41,724 nucleotides of DNA from the NCBI GenBank assembly GCA_028281725.1, contig JANQJJ010000295.1, positions 1 through 41,724 on the forward strand, given 5' to 3'. Positions within the stretch are counted from its first letter, which is position 1, and each line of letters opens with the position of its first letter. A model generated the notes under the pieces. It did no database searches and was not told where the DNA came from. It saw nothing but the letters and a program-made list of their open reading frames with translations. The stretch is from Pirellulaceae bacterium. Its GTDB lineage: Bacteria; Planctomycetota; Planctomycetia; Pirellulales; Pirellulaceae. This document shows positions 16,240 through 25,106 of the stretch, piece after piece. A program made the position numbers and the translations under genes.

Positions 16240-16935
16240 ATGTTGACAAGAAACGAACGAGAAAAATGCGTCGTGCTGGTACCTGTCGGCAGCCATATTG
16301 AGCCGCAATGTGAGACGGGGCTGGCGGAGTTGGAACGCCGCGGCTATCCCGTTCGGCGTGTGCGCGGATACGCGGCGATCGATCAAGGGCGGAACCAGAT
16401 GGCAACGGATGCGCTGAACGATGGTTTTGAAGTCACCATGTGGATTGACTCCGACATCAGTTTTGACGCCGATGACGTGGATCGGCTGTTAATGCAAGAC
16501 TTGCCCATTGCCTGTGGTATCTACCCGCAGAAAGGGAGACGGCAGCTTGCGATCCACGTCCTGCCAGGGCAAAAAGAAATTGTGTTTGGCAAGTCGGGTA
16601 GCCTGCTTGAGATCAAGTATGCCGCGGCGGGATTTCTGATGGTGCGACGCGGTGTCTATGAAGCGATCCAGTCCCAGCTCGAACTTCCCGTTTGCAATGA
16701 ACGATTTGGGCGAACTATGATCCCGTTTTTCCTCCCGATGGTGGTGCCCGATGGTAGCGGGCACTGGTATCTCGCGGAAGATTACGCCTTCTGTGAGCGG
16801 GCGCGCCTGGTTGGTTTTCAGATCGTTGCAGACAGCAGGATTCGTCTGTGGCATATAGGCTCGTTTGGATACTCCTGGGAGGACGCCGGCAGTGATCCCA
16901 CGCGGTACGCGACCTACAACTTTCGCATGGACTGA
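16240..16935 (+). CDS. Glycosyltransferase-like protein (GT-A, DxD)
   Basis: The 231-residue protein has a GT-A-type layout: VVLVPVGSHIEPQC at the start, then D49-QGRNQM, then MWIDSDISF with the D70-S-D72 motif for metal and nucleotide-sugar binding, YAAAGFLMVRR, and LAEDYAFCERARLVGF near 178-193 that may supply the catalytic acid residues. H205 lies in LWHIG. It has no membrane span. The acceptor and sugar are unknown. It stands alone, 160 bases after the redox operon. A scrap of a second member, matching residues 198-228, lies at 25903-26010. The family call is good; enzymatic activity is inferred. Confidence 0.82.
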   Translation: MLTRNEREKCVVLVPVGSHIEPQCETGLAELERRGYPVRRVRGYAAIDQGRNQMATDALNDGFEVTMWIDSDISFDADDVDRLLMQDLPIACGIYPQKGRRQLAIHVLPGQKEIVFGKSGSLLEIKYAAAGFLMVRRGVYEAIQSQLELPVCNERFGRTMIPFFLPMVVPDGSGHWYLAEDYAFCERARLVGFQIVADSRIRLWHIGSFGYSWEDAGSDPTRYATYNFRMD

Positions 16936-17346
16936 GTGGCAGATGGGCTGTGCTCCGTTTGATGGCTGCACCGGCAATGATTCTCCCTCGCCATCTGGCG
17001 GGGGGAACGCTTTCTGTTTCTGATTGCATATTGTGTCTGCTCGCATGGTGGCCTACCTATCTTCAGGTAGGCTTATTCCCCCCGAGTCCGCATGCCCAAC
17101 CGCAGCACTCGCCGCAGCCAACACCCGGTGGGACGCCGCGCGGTGGCCCCTGAAGCGGGCGGAGTTTAGCCGGCTGCATCCTGTTCTTCGCGGCGCAGCG
17201 CGGATGACCGCTGCGCCAAGAAATTGCTTGAGTGCTGCTGGAGGACGTGTTACACTGCCACACACGTTTGACTCAACAAGGCAGCAAGCCAACGAACAGA
17301 ACGTTGCCCCTTTCAAGTTTCAATTTTTCTTTGCTGGGCCGTCGCA
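16936..17346. other. Intergenic stretch with hairpins
   Basis: No gene was found in these 411 bases. They hold the hairpin at 17051-17072 and a second GC-rich one: GGCGCAGCG at 17192-17200 pairs exactly with CGCTGCGCC at 17209-17217 around an eight-base loop. Neither has a following T-run. The promoter of the LRR operon should lie in the right half. Confidence 0.5.
17043..17080 (+). repeat. GCATGGTGG hairpin element, copy 1
   Basis: GCCTACCT (17051-17058) and AGGTAGGC (17065-17072) form a perfect 8-bp stem with a six-base loop, preceded by GCATGGTGG and followed by TTATTCCCC. The same arrangement occurs at 22446-22481. Here the T-run is poor, so termination is possible but uncertain. Confidence 0.6.
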
Positions 17347-20187
17347 ATGAAACGCCCTACCTTTGCCCGCTTGGCCCTGTTTCTACTGGTGATTCTGTGT
17401 GCTGTTGCGTGCAATTGGATCTATCGATACGAGGAGGTTTATCGATCGGGTAACAAGGTCATTGCCGACTACCGGGGGCAGATCACCGAAGTCGAGCGGT
17501 ATCTAGGCGGCTGGCCATCGAAGTACTACGTCTGTTGCTCCTATTCGAACGACTTGCAGTTTAGTAGTTGGAGCTATACCCGTTTGCTGGGCAACGTCGC
17601 GGTGTGGACGGCAATTCTATTGGCGGTGGTAGGCTACGAACTTCATGCACAAAGTAGGCAGGTCGCAGATTCGAAAGCCGGCCGGCGAAAGCTCTCGATC
17701 GTTGATCTTCTGGTGGCCACTTTTCTTGTGGCTATGGTGCTGTTCTATATTCAAACCCTACGTTCCCGGACAGCCGCCCATCGTGAGTTGGCGCAACGGC
17801 TTGCCACTACCGGTGGAAACGCGATTCAAACGACCTATCTGCCGGCGCCATTTGGCAAATGGATGCCCGGCTATGTGAAAGGGATGTTTTCCCGGCTCAG
17901 CGATGTCTCGCTGGTCTCACCCTCGGACGAGCAATTGCAAGAAATCTTGCAGTTGACTCAGCTGAGTCAGTTGCGAATCGGCGGGGGGGACTACGATTTG
18001 CGTCTACTGGACTCCATTGCCGAAAAGCCGTTTCTACGGGAGATTCGGATCTCGGGTCGCCCGATCGACGCTGAGTTGATATCCGCGATTGGGTCGGCGA
18101 AACAATTGCAGGCGATCAACCTGATGCGCACCAGCGCGACGGCAGAGTTGCTCTTGGGGTTGGGAACCATGCCTGCTCTGCGTGACATGAATCTGATTCA
18201 TACCGACGTCAAGCTGACGCAGACCGAGCCACCTGTGTGGTCTTCCAACGTGCGCATTCTGGCACTGCCGCGTCCGCCTCAAGGTATGCAGGCCGAACTG
18301 CGGATTCAGGGTTGGCCCAAGCTCGAGGAGCTAACCTGTTCGGAGTACGACGAGTACCGCAATACCGAAGTGATGGCAGTGCAATTGTCTGACTTGCCTG
18401 AGCTGACCGAGTTGTGGCTGGACGCTTTACAGCTGTTTGATTTGGAACTGGACGGACTACCAAAGCTGAAGAAGGTGTCGCAGCTGCATTGGCAAGTTGA
18501 GCAGCGAACTCCACCAACTCAGGAGGTTCCATCCTTTCCGTGGGTCCGAAAATTGACCGTCAGTAACGTACCTCAACTGGAGGAGTTGCCGGTTTATGGA
18601 ACGCACATCCAGCAGATCAGCCTCGATGCCGAGGACGCATTGTTCGGCGTGTGCGTCATGCCTCATTCGATGCCGGGTCGTCCGGCGAGATATGGCTATT
18701 ACGGCTTTTTTGATACTTCGGATACGACGATTCCATTACCCACCAGACAGGCCTGGATCGACGGGCTGGCTGACTCGGTAGGTCCGCGGGTCCTGGACTA
18801 TTCCCACGTGCCGCTTCAGTCGGTTGATCTTCAGCCGCTAGCCAAGAATACCGGGATTCGATCTTTGGATTTGTCGCATTCGAGCGTCGAACCGCGTCAG
18901 CTGGAGCCTATCAAGGCGATGGAGCAATTGGAAGAGATCAATGTTTTGGGGTGTCAGGTCGACGGAGAGACCATTGCGGACCTGGTCGAAACATTGCCCA
19001 ATCTGCGCCGCGTGCAATGTGATCCGGCCTATCTGAGTCAGTTAAAACTGGTCGGAAATTCGCGTCTGGAGTCTGTAGTTGGCGAGTCCCGGTGGAATTA
19101 CTCTTCTCTGGGGGCTTTGCATTTGGAGAATTTGCCCAATCTGTCCGATGTGTTCCAGTTGGCCCAGCATGCTAGCCAGATCTATGTGAAGGATATGCCG
19201 GCTCTCCAAGGGGTGGTCTTCAATGCTCCGCTGCCACAGCGCTGTATCCTGAGTGGATTGCGAGATCTGAAGGTCTTTGCCGGAGGCGGTGCCAGGCTCG
19301 ATGACGAACTAGCCCAGGAGTTGCTGCGGTGTACGGAATTGCAGAAACTGACGATGGCCCATTGCCCGATATCGAACGATATCTTGCGAGCGCTCAGTGA
19401 CCTCAAAGAACTCCGCTACCTTTGCCTGACCGGTACGGCCATCAGCGATGACGTGGTGAACGCTTGGCAGCCACTGGAGCAGCTGGTGGCGTTGCGACTG
19501 GATCAAACGGAAGTGAGTTCCGGTGCCATGCCTTACATAACGAAGTTGAAAAGATTAGAACGGCTGTGGATCGATGATCTATCCGAAGCGGCATTTCAGG
19601 ATCTTGCCCAGCTAGGCCAGTTGAAACAGCTGAGTATTCATGGCGCCCAGCTGTCGGTTCTCAGCATGGGGGAAATCGTCAAGCTGAACCAGTTGCAGGA
19701 GCTGGATATCAGTGAGTGTGAGCTGAGTCCGGAGGTCGCGTCGATCTTGATTCAGAAGATTCCGTCGTCGCTGGAGATACTGCGGCTGCGAAATGCCAAG
19801 CTAGACGGTCCGTCGCTTATGAGTTTGGCGCGGCTGCCGCAGCGGTTGACGTTTGACCTGGAGAACCTAGAGACCGATCCCAAGATCACCGACGCGATTG
19901 TGGCCGCTGGACGCGCTGTCGAAACCTACGGCGATCCCAGGATCCCTAGGTTCGCTACATTCATGTCAGGCTCCCCTGACGAGGACGATTCGGACGAGCG
20001 TGTTGGAGAAGTTGCGCCCGAGCTGTTTGATCCGGCCTACGTGGAATCATTCGAGCAGTACGCCGCACCGCTGCCCAGCGGCAATACGCCCCAAGTGATC
20101 GGCCCCAACATTTTTTCCTTTGAGGCGCTCGGTTATTGGTTGGGCCGCATGATAGCTGGACCGCCCAAGCCGATCGAAACATTTTGA
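17347..20187 (+). CDS. Membrane-anchored leucine-rich-repeat protein
   Basis: The 946-residue product has three membrane helices near the N-terminus (about 9-25, 81-98 and 118-135) and then a long leucine-rich-repeat region to about residue 860. Repeats read as variants of L..L.L..t.i....L..L..L..L..L.L, for example LRYLCLTGTAISDDVVNAWQ and LQELDISECELSPEVASIL. The basic segment before the third helix (KAGRRKLS) suggests that the repeats lie outside the cytoplasm. The anchor itself, KLSIVDLLVATFLVAMVL, resembles one recurrent in planctomycete proteins. LRR domains usually bind proteins; no enzyme domain is seen. A lipoprotein gene starts four bases after its stop, so the two are probably co-expressed. 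Its own start has no strong ribosome site. Confidence 0.85.
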   Translation: MKRPTFARLALFLLVILCAVACNWIYRYEEVYRSGNKVIADYRGQITEVERYLGGWPSKYYVCCSYSNDLQFSSWSYTRLLGNVAVWTAILLAVVGYELHAQSRQVADSKAGRRKLSIVDLLVATFLVAMVLFYIQTLRSRTAAHRELAQRLATTGGNAIQTTYLPAPFGKWMPGYVKGMFSRLSDVSLVSPSDEQLQEILQLTQLSQLRIGGGDYDLRLLDSIAEKPFLREIRISGRPIDAELISAIGSAKQLQAINLMRTSATAELLLGLGTMPALRDMNLIHTDVKLTQTEPPVWSSNVRILALPRPPQGMQAELRIQGWPKLEELTCSEYDEYRNTEVMAVQLSDLPELTELWLDALQLFDLELDGLPKLKKVSQLHWQVEQRTPPTQEVPSFPWVRKLTVSNVPQLEELPVYGTHIQQISLDAEDALFGVCVMPHSMPGRPARYGYYGFFDTSDTTIPLPTRQAWIDGLADSVGPRVLDYSHVPLQSVDLQPLAKNTGIRSLDLSHSSVEPRQLEPIKAMEQLEEINVLGCQVDGETIADLVETLPNLRRVQCDPAYLSQLKLVGNSRLESVVGESRWNYSSLGALHLENLPNLSDVFQLAQHASQIYVKDMPALQGVVFNAPLPQRCILSGLRDLKVFAGGGARLDDELAQELLRCTELQKLTMAHCPISNDILRALSDLKELRYLCLTGTAISDDVVNAWQPLEQLVALRLDQTEVSSGAMPYITKLKRLERLWIDDLSEAAFQDLAQLGQLKQLSIHGAQLSVLSMGEIVKLNQLQELDISECELSPEVASILIQKIPSSLEILRLRNAKLDGPSLMSLARLPQRLTFDLENLETDPKITDAIVAAGRAVETYGDPRIPRFATFMSGSPDEDDSDERVGEVAPELFDPAYVESFEQYAAPLPSGNTPQVIGPNIFSFEALGYWLGRMIAGPPKPIETF

Positions 20188-20191
20188 ATCC

Positions 20192-22402
20192 ATGGAACGT
20201 ATGAGTCGCGGCGCCACGATCAGTCAACTCTCAATTCTCGCCACGTGTGCTCTCTTGTGCGCGTGCGAGCAGCCACCCCCCTTGGCCTTCCAGCACGCAA
20301 AACCTGTTGAAAACGCGTTTTCCAGCGATGGCCGAGGAGGATACGATTGGCCGGTGACTGGAAGTGGTGGTTTTGATGTGCTACGCCCAAGTCCGTTTAC
20401 GTACTTTGATCAAATCGATCGCGAAAAGCTCGCTGTTGCTGCGGAATTGCCGCTGTTTCAAGAAGCCGACGCGGGAACGCGCCCCGATGGCATGGAGGAA
20501 GACGTCTACTACTGGTTCCGCCGATACACCGAGCCCCATGAGCCAACGACGGCTTCCTTTTCCATCCATGTCGACGACGACGTTTGGGCGACGGGTTTTG
20601 ACCTGGACGCTGCCGGAGACCGACTGATCACGATTGGCGAGAAGGTGCAAATATGGGACGTTGCGAAAGAGCAACTGCTACATAGCTATCCCTGTTCTTC
20701 CGAACCACTGCGTGCTTTCCTGGGTGACGATAGCGATCGTTTCACGGTGGTGACGAAGCAGTCTCTCGAGCTGTTTTCCGTACCTACCGGCACCAAGCTG
20801 GCCCAGTGGTCTAGTCCTGATGAAATCGAGTCCGCCTTTGTTGCTAGAGACCGCAGTGTCTACTGCGTCACGACCAAGCAGCATCGGTTGTTCGCACTCG
20901 ACGGAGAACTGAAGATGCTGGCCGAGTACCAAGAACACCCACTCAGCAATGCGCATGCGGCGGTGCATCCAACAGGCAAGTGGATCATTGCGAACACCAA
21001 GGCGGGGCCGCTGCGCTGGCACTTGGAAGACGGCAGCTACCAAGCTGAGGTTCTTTCGGCTTACAAGTACTCTGCTGGTGTCGCTCGGTGCGTTTCAGGG
21101 GTCCACTACGACCGCTGGATCGGACCTGACTACGCCACGCTGTACTATGGGGAACAGTGGCTTCATCCGACTGAGTACAGTGGAGTCGACTATATGCTGA
21201 CCGGCCACGTGTTGTGGGCCCAAGATTGCACTGTCGATGACACTCAGGGGTGGACGCTGGCTATGGGCCATCAGCCTGGGATCGAAGGGCCGCCACGTTA
21301 TGTTCTGCAAGATGTTGAGTTGGCCTCTCAGAGTGCTTCGGTGCCGCTCGTCTTGGAAGAAGAGCCGATCGACTTGGCAACCAGTCAGGCGGGCGAACGT
21401 ATCGTGCTGAGCAACGTGGACGCTGTGAATGTGATCCATCGTCGTCGGTGGGTCGATCTGTTTGGCAGTTGGACTACGGAGAGAATGTTAACTTTGTTGG
21501 CCGAAGGCAGAGTCGACCAGTTAGAGCGTTGCATAGAACTGCTGCGCGAGCAACCAAGAGTTCGGCTGAACGTCACTGGCGAAGAATATTGCTCGTACGC
21601 CATACTGAGACTGGGCGTGCGCTGGGCCCAGCTCGAGAGCGAGGGCGATGCGCCAGAGACGCTAAAGAAGCTGGAGGACTGGTATGCGTCCGGTAGCGAC
21701 TTGGCACTGGCTGTGTCTGCCCAACGCCACTACAGGACCGCCTGGGATGGACGCGGTGGTGGCTATGCGAACACGGTGACTCAACAAGGCTGGCAGATTT
21801 TCCAGAAGCATGCGGAGCTTGGCAAGCAGGACCTGAAACGATTGCTTGAGCGAGAGCGACCTCCGGCGTTCGCGTTCGAAGCCATGGTCGTAGCGATGCG
21901 CGATACCGGAATGGATCACCTCGAGGCAGAACCCTACTTGCAGCGATACGTCACGCTCTATCCACACAGCATACGAGCGCATGTGAACTTGTGTTTCTGG
22001 ATGTTGCCCAAGTGGGGTGGGAGCCCGGGAGATGGGGGCGCCTACGTCGGAGCACTGGCGAATCTGTATCCGGAGTTCATGTCCGATTTAGTGTATGCCA
22101 AATGTGCCCTTCTGTGCCATAGAATCTCGAGTCCGGATGACTACTACGAAGCGGGGTTCAGCGAGCGGCGGCTGATCAGTGGGGTAGAGCGGATGATGGA
22201 AATGGACTATCTAACCCCAGCCGATATGCAGGTCATTCTGCCTATTGCCAGTGGCCGAAATGCCGAACTCAGTCAGCGTTTGACGGACCACTACGTTCGC
22301 AGGTTTGGCATGGTGAACTCAGTTGGCTACTACTATGACGCCGGCGAAAATTCAAATCCGCTTCTGGCCGCTAAGGCCCAAGCATTCGCGGCCGCCGAGT
22401 AA
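20192..22402 (+). CDS. Lipoprotein with propeller-like N-terminal and helical C-terminal region
   Basis: The 736-residue protein begins with a hydrophobic segment and a lipobox-like LLCA-C25, so it is probably lipid-anchored outside the cytoplasm. Residues about 120-420 look like beta-propeller blades, for example FDLDAAGDRLITIGEKVQIWDVAKEQLLHSY, which resembles WD40 repeats. The remainder is helical, TPR-like, with LEAEPYLQRYVTLYPHSIRAHVNLCFWMLPKWGG. No catalytic motif was found. Translation may start at ATG 20192 or ATG 20201. It follows the LRR membrane protein by four bases, and a good terminator hairpin follows at 22454-22481, so the two genes form a closed unit. Both encode protein-interaction folds, and I infer a joint surface or periplasmic assembly role, without proof. 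Confidence 0.78.
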   Translation: MERMSRGATISQLSILATCALLCACEQPPPLAFQHAKPVENAFSSDGRGGYDWPVTGSGGFDVLRPSPFTYFDQIDREKLAVAAELPLFQEADAGTRPDGMEEDVYYWFRRYTEPHEPTTASFSIHVDDDVWATGFDLDAAGDRLITIGEKVQIWDVAKEQLLHSYPCSSEPLRAFLGDDSDRFTVVTKQSLELFSVPTGTKLAQWSSPDEIESAFVARDRSVYCVTTKQHRLFALDGELKMLAEYQEHPLSNAHAAVHPTGKWIIANTKAGPLRWHLEDGSYQAEVLSAYKYSAGVARCVSGVHYDRWIGPDYATLYYGEQWLHPTEYSGVDYMLTGHVLWAQDCTVDDTQGWTLAMGHQPGIEGPPRYVLQDVELASQSASVPLVLEEEPIDLATSQAGERIVLSNVDAVNVIHRRRWVDLFGSWTTERMLTLLAEGRVDQLERCIELLREQPRVRLNVTGEEYCSYAILRLGVRWAQLESEGDAPETLKKLEDWYASGSDLALAVSAQRHYRTAWDGRGGGYANTVTQQGWQIFQKHAELGKQDLKRLLERERPPAFAFEAMVVAMRDTGMDHLEAEPYLQRYVTLYPHSIRAHVNLCFWMLPKWGGSPGDGGAYVGALANLYPEFMSDLVYAKCALLCHRISSPDDYYEAGFSERRLISGVERMMEMDYLTPADMQVILPIASGRNAELSQRLTDHYVRRFGMVNSVGYYYDAGENSNPLLAAKAQAFAAAE

Positions 22403-22445
22403 GGCCTTGTCTATCGGAGCAACCCCAGTCGTTTGATAGCCACTT

Positions 22446-22481
22446 GCATGGTGGCTTACCTGTCTCAGGCAAGCAATTTTT
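22446..22481 (+). terminator. Rho-independent terminator, GCATGGTGG hairpin copy 2
   Basis: GCTTACCTG (22454-22462), loop TCT, CAGGCAAGC (22466-22474) pair with one A-C mismatch, followed by AATTTTT. It lies 51 bases after the lipoprotein stop and just before the end of a convergent gene. It is preceded by GCATGGTGG exactly as the hairpin at 17043. Confidence 0.75.
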
Positions 22482-22495
22482 CTACGGCACGTCGT

Positions 22496-23770
22496 TTACC
22501 GTGGAAGCTGTATTTCCTTGAATCCGGCAGTGATTCCCGGACCATCGTAGTGATTCCGGTAGCGATAGGCGCCCACATCAAGTGAGCCTCGGCGACTGGT
22601 GCCATCGAAGTCGTCTTCGGGTAGGTAAGCCGGATCGGCCGCGCCAATCATCGCGGAGCCAGCCACCGGAAAATAGTTCTGTAGGTTCCCATCCGGACTA
22701 GATGCAAACACATTGCCAGCGACCAGCAATTTGGGGCTCTGGGCCGCGCGCAATGCTTCTGGCGCAAAGACGGCATTGTTGGCAACAATCACCGTTTCAC
22801 TCGGCATTGGTGAACTGTCGATGCGGATACCCGTGCCTGCTTTCTTGACGATGGTATTGTTGACGATCCTGAGATTGCCAACGCTGGCACTTTGGTGCTT
22901 CTGGGAACGAATTCCATCGCTACGGACGTCAAAGATAACATTGTTGCGAATGACGGCATCAGCTGCCGCTTGAATGCCATGATCACCCGAATTCCAAATC
23001 GCATTTCTTTCGATGACGTTCGTGCCCTGACCGTCGGTGCCATACACGATAATGCCGGGATAATTCGTGTCATGGATGATGTTGTCACGAATGATGTTAT
23101 TGAAGCTGCCGTCTTTGATTTCGACGCCATCGCCCTGACTGACGTTAGGGCCTTTCAGGTCGTGAATGTAGTTGCCTTCGATCACCGAATCGCGAAAGAC
23201 GGCTTGGGTCTTGCCGGCTCGATCATTATTCGCGCCTAGATAGAAAGCCTCGCCGTGTCCACCTGTATGGTGAATATGATTGCCTTGGAAGAGCATCTCC
23301 GAGTAGACGTTATCGACGTGGTTGCAGGTGACGGCGACTCCGCCGATATGGTGAATGTGCAGGCCCAGCAGCGTAACATTCCTTGCCATGCGATCGCGGA
23401 ATTTGCTGATACGAATTGCCGTGCTGCCGCCGGTAATTTCGATATCTTTGAGGACCAGATACTGAGCGCCCTCGATATTGAACGTATTCTGTCGCATGTC
23501 GGGGCGTTTGAAAGTTACCGTATGGCCGTCTTGGGCCTGGATCACAATGGGAGCGTCACTGTGACCGACATGACGGAGGGTGAGTCGTCGCGGATCGGAG
23601 TAGACGCCCTCCGACAAGACGACAGTTTGGCCTGGCTGCAACTGGGATCCATTCAAGACCGAGAACCAGTCATCGGTTGGCTTTAGTTCAATCGTCTGCG
23701 CATCTGCTTCCAAGGACGCGGCGACCAGTACAACAAACAGACGGAACACGCTGGTGGTGATGCTTCGCAT
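22496..23770 (-). CDS. Exported right-handed parallel beta-helix protein (polysaccharide lyase-like)
   Basis: The 424-residue protein has a signal peptide (about 1-24, ending EADAQ). Residues about 30-330 are a run of right-handed beta-helix turns, seen as N.IH......GI patterns such as GNHIHHTGGHGEAFYLG, RDNIIHDTNYPGIIVYG and RNAIWNSGDHGIQAAA. It ends with SLDVGAYRYR, the DIGAYE-like tail common after such helices. The N-terminal WFSVLNGSQLQPGQTVVLSEGVY segment resembles chondroitinase-B and alginate-lyase-like families (PL6 type). Lyase activity is not proven; the usual Lys/Arg catalytic pair could not be placed with confidence. The gene stands alone, convergent with the LRR/lipoprotein unit. 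Confidence 0.85.
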   Translation of the reverse strand: MRSITTSVFRLFVVLVAASLEADAQTIELKPTDDWFSVLNGSQLQPGQTVVLSEGVYSDPRRLTLRHVGHSDAPIVIQAQDGHTVTFKRPDMRQNTFNIEGAQYLVLKDIEITGGSTAIRISKFRDRMARNVTLLGLHIHHIGGVAVTCNHVDNVYSEMLFQGNHIHHTGGHGEAFYLGANNDRAGKTQAVFRDSVIEGNYIHDLKGPNVSQGDGVEIKDGSFNNIIRDNIIHDTNYPGIIVYGTDGQGTNVIERNAIWNSGDHGIQAAADAVIRNNVIFDVRSDGIRSQKHQSASVGNLRIVNNTIVKKAGTGIRIDSSPMPSETVIVANNAVFAPEALRAAQSPKLLVAGNVFASSPDGNLQNYFPVAGSAMIGAADPAYLPEDDFDGTSRRGSLDVGAYRYRNHYDGPGITAGFKEIQLPR

Positions 23771-23839
23771 GGCTTGCCAGATATCGTTGTGGTTGGTTGG
23801 GGGCCAAGGGAGGGACTCGCAATATACTCGCTTTGGCGA

Positions 23840-23970
23840 CTAGTGGTCTGTCAAAGCTTAATCTTTGGGTCGGGTAAAGGGGTCAGGAGTCAATTGTGCA
23901 CAGCACCCGAAGGGCCGCTGGCGGCAATTGACTCCTTTACCCAAATCTTTAGTGTTGACAAAGCACTAGA
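23840..23970. repeat. Palindromic MITE/REP-like element of about 130 bp
   Basis: The centre is an 11-bp perfect stem, GGAGTCAATTG (23886-23896) with CAATTGACTCC (23925-23935), around a 28-base loop. The outer arms continue imperfectly: CTAGTGGTCTGTCAAAG at 23840 is matched by the reverse complement of CTTTGTCAA...-type sequence ending CACTAGAG near 23970, and GGGTAAA (23872-23878) pairs with TTTACCC (23936-23942). The left arm contains AAAGGGGTCAGG (23876-23887), a motif repeated near the RAYT gene. The first 35 bases recur inverted at 1803-1837. No transposase lies inside, so it would be moved in trans if mobile. Confidence 0.85.
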
Positions 23971-24029
23971 GCAGCATTTCGTTTTCCGAGAAAGTTGTTC
24001 CACCTTGGCACCGTTCCGCCCCTGGCAAC

Positions 24030-24659
24030 TTACTCCGGTAGATCGTCGAACGTGAGACTTGGTTGATGCTGAGTTTTCACAGTGCTGTCAGCATCAAGAA
24101 TCGAAAACAGATAGCTGTAGGAAACTCGCCATCGCGTTCCATCCTCGCAGAGGATACCTGCCGTCTTCGGGTTGCGTTTGATGACCTTGCCGATGCGCTC
24201 GCAATGCTGCTTGTCCGTGAAGCCGACCATGTCACCAACGGCAATCTGCTCGCGGCAAAGTTTGGCTCCCGACCCCATCGGCCGCGGCGTCGGTTCATCG
24301 TCGACATTGATCGAAACGTATTCGATTCGCCACGCCTCTCCATCATCCAGGTGTCTCACACTAACGCGAGTTCGGTGGCATGACTCTACAAGCGCAGCAA
24401 TACAGCGGTTTTCCTCTGGGTGAAAATACTCCACTACTTCCCCAGGTCGGACTTGGCGACGCGCCGAGTTGATGCGATCTGGATCGCTCAGCATCTGGTC
24501 GATCTCGTGCCGCAACTGAAAAAGCTGAAACGCGGAAAGCTCTCCGCATTTTTCACGCAGCTGACTGAGTAAGTCTTCCGGCATCGTCTGGCCGCTGGCC
24601 AATTCAATTTCTTTCATTTGCGATAACAACCTGAGGTTAACAGACATCACCGACGCCAT
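24030..24659 (-). CDS. Unknown protein with two related small-barrel modules
   Basis: The 209-residue protein has a helical N-terminus (about 10-60, with LRLLSQMKEIEL and LSAFQLFQLRHEIDQML), then two similar segments: residues 70-117 (RPGEVVEYF...TRVSVRHLDDGEAWRIEY) and 139-186 (AVGDMVGFT...TAGILCEDGTRWRVSY). Both follow the pattern G-(E/D)-x-V, R-x-x-A/G-x-V, DDG/EDG, W-R-(I/V), typical of small SH3- or KOW-like barrels. A nucleic-acid or protein binding role is possible. No signal peptide, so probably cytoplasmic. Starts at ATG 24659 or ATG 24647; the choice is open. It has no operon partners and its 3' end lies 60 bases from the palindromic element. I do not recognise a named family. Confidence 0.75.
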   Translation of the reverse strand: MASVMSVNLRLLSQMKEIELASGQTMPEDLLSQLREKCGELSAFQLFQLRHEIDQMLSDPDRINSARRQVRPGEVVEYFHPEENRCIAALVESCHRTRVSVRHLDDGEAWRIEYVSINVDDEPTPRPMGSGAKLCREQIAVGDMVGFTDKQHCERIGKVIKRNPKTAGILCEDGTRWRVSYSYLFSILDADSTVKTQHQPSLTFDDLPE

Positions 24660-25106
24660 ACCGTTCGGTGTTTATCACTCGATTGAGACTCATTTTAGCA
24701 GGATGAAAAACGTCGGGTTGCCCCAAAGCGTGTCTTTAGGCAAGGGTTTTCCCCGATCGGTGCTCAAGCACGCGGAAGCATCGTCAAGCAGATTGCCGTC
24801 GATCATCGTCAAATGGGGTGTGAAGGCAACGATGACCAGTTTTAATAGAGAATGGGAAACGGTAGGTGCTAGAGGAGTTCCGTGTATGCTGGACGTTCCG
24901 TCGCGGATTGAATCGTGGTGCGCTTTCGGGATTTTACGTTCCCGGCCTGGCGCATGAGAGCGCGCAGTCGGTTCAGTGGTGCGTCGCCCGCGCTCGATTG
25001 AGCAACGAAGTCGTTGATCGTACACGCGATAGGCCCCTGCGGCTCGCACTAGGCAAGACGCGGCGATGGTCCGTGAGAGACATCTTAAGCAAATGGGATT
25101 CGACTG
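24660..25106. other. Divergent intergenic region
   Basis: These 447 bases lie between two divergent genes. Open frames here on both strands give Arg/Ser-rich products with no recognisable domain and are taken as chance. The region should hold the promoters of both neighbours, but no motif was convincing. Confidence 0.45.
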
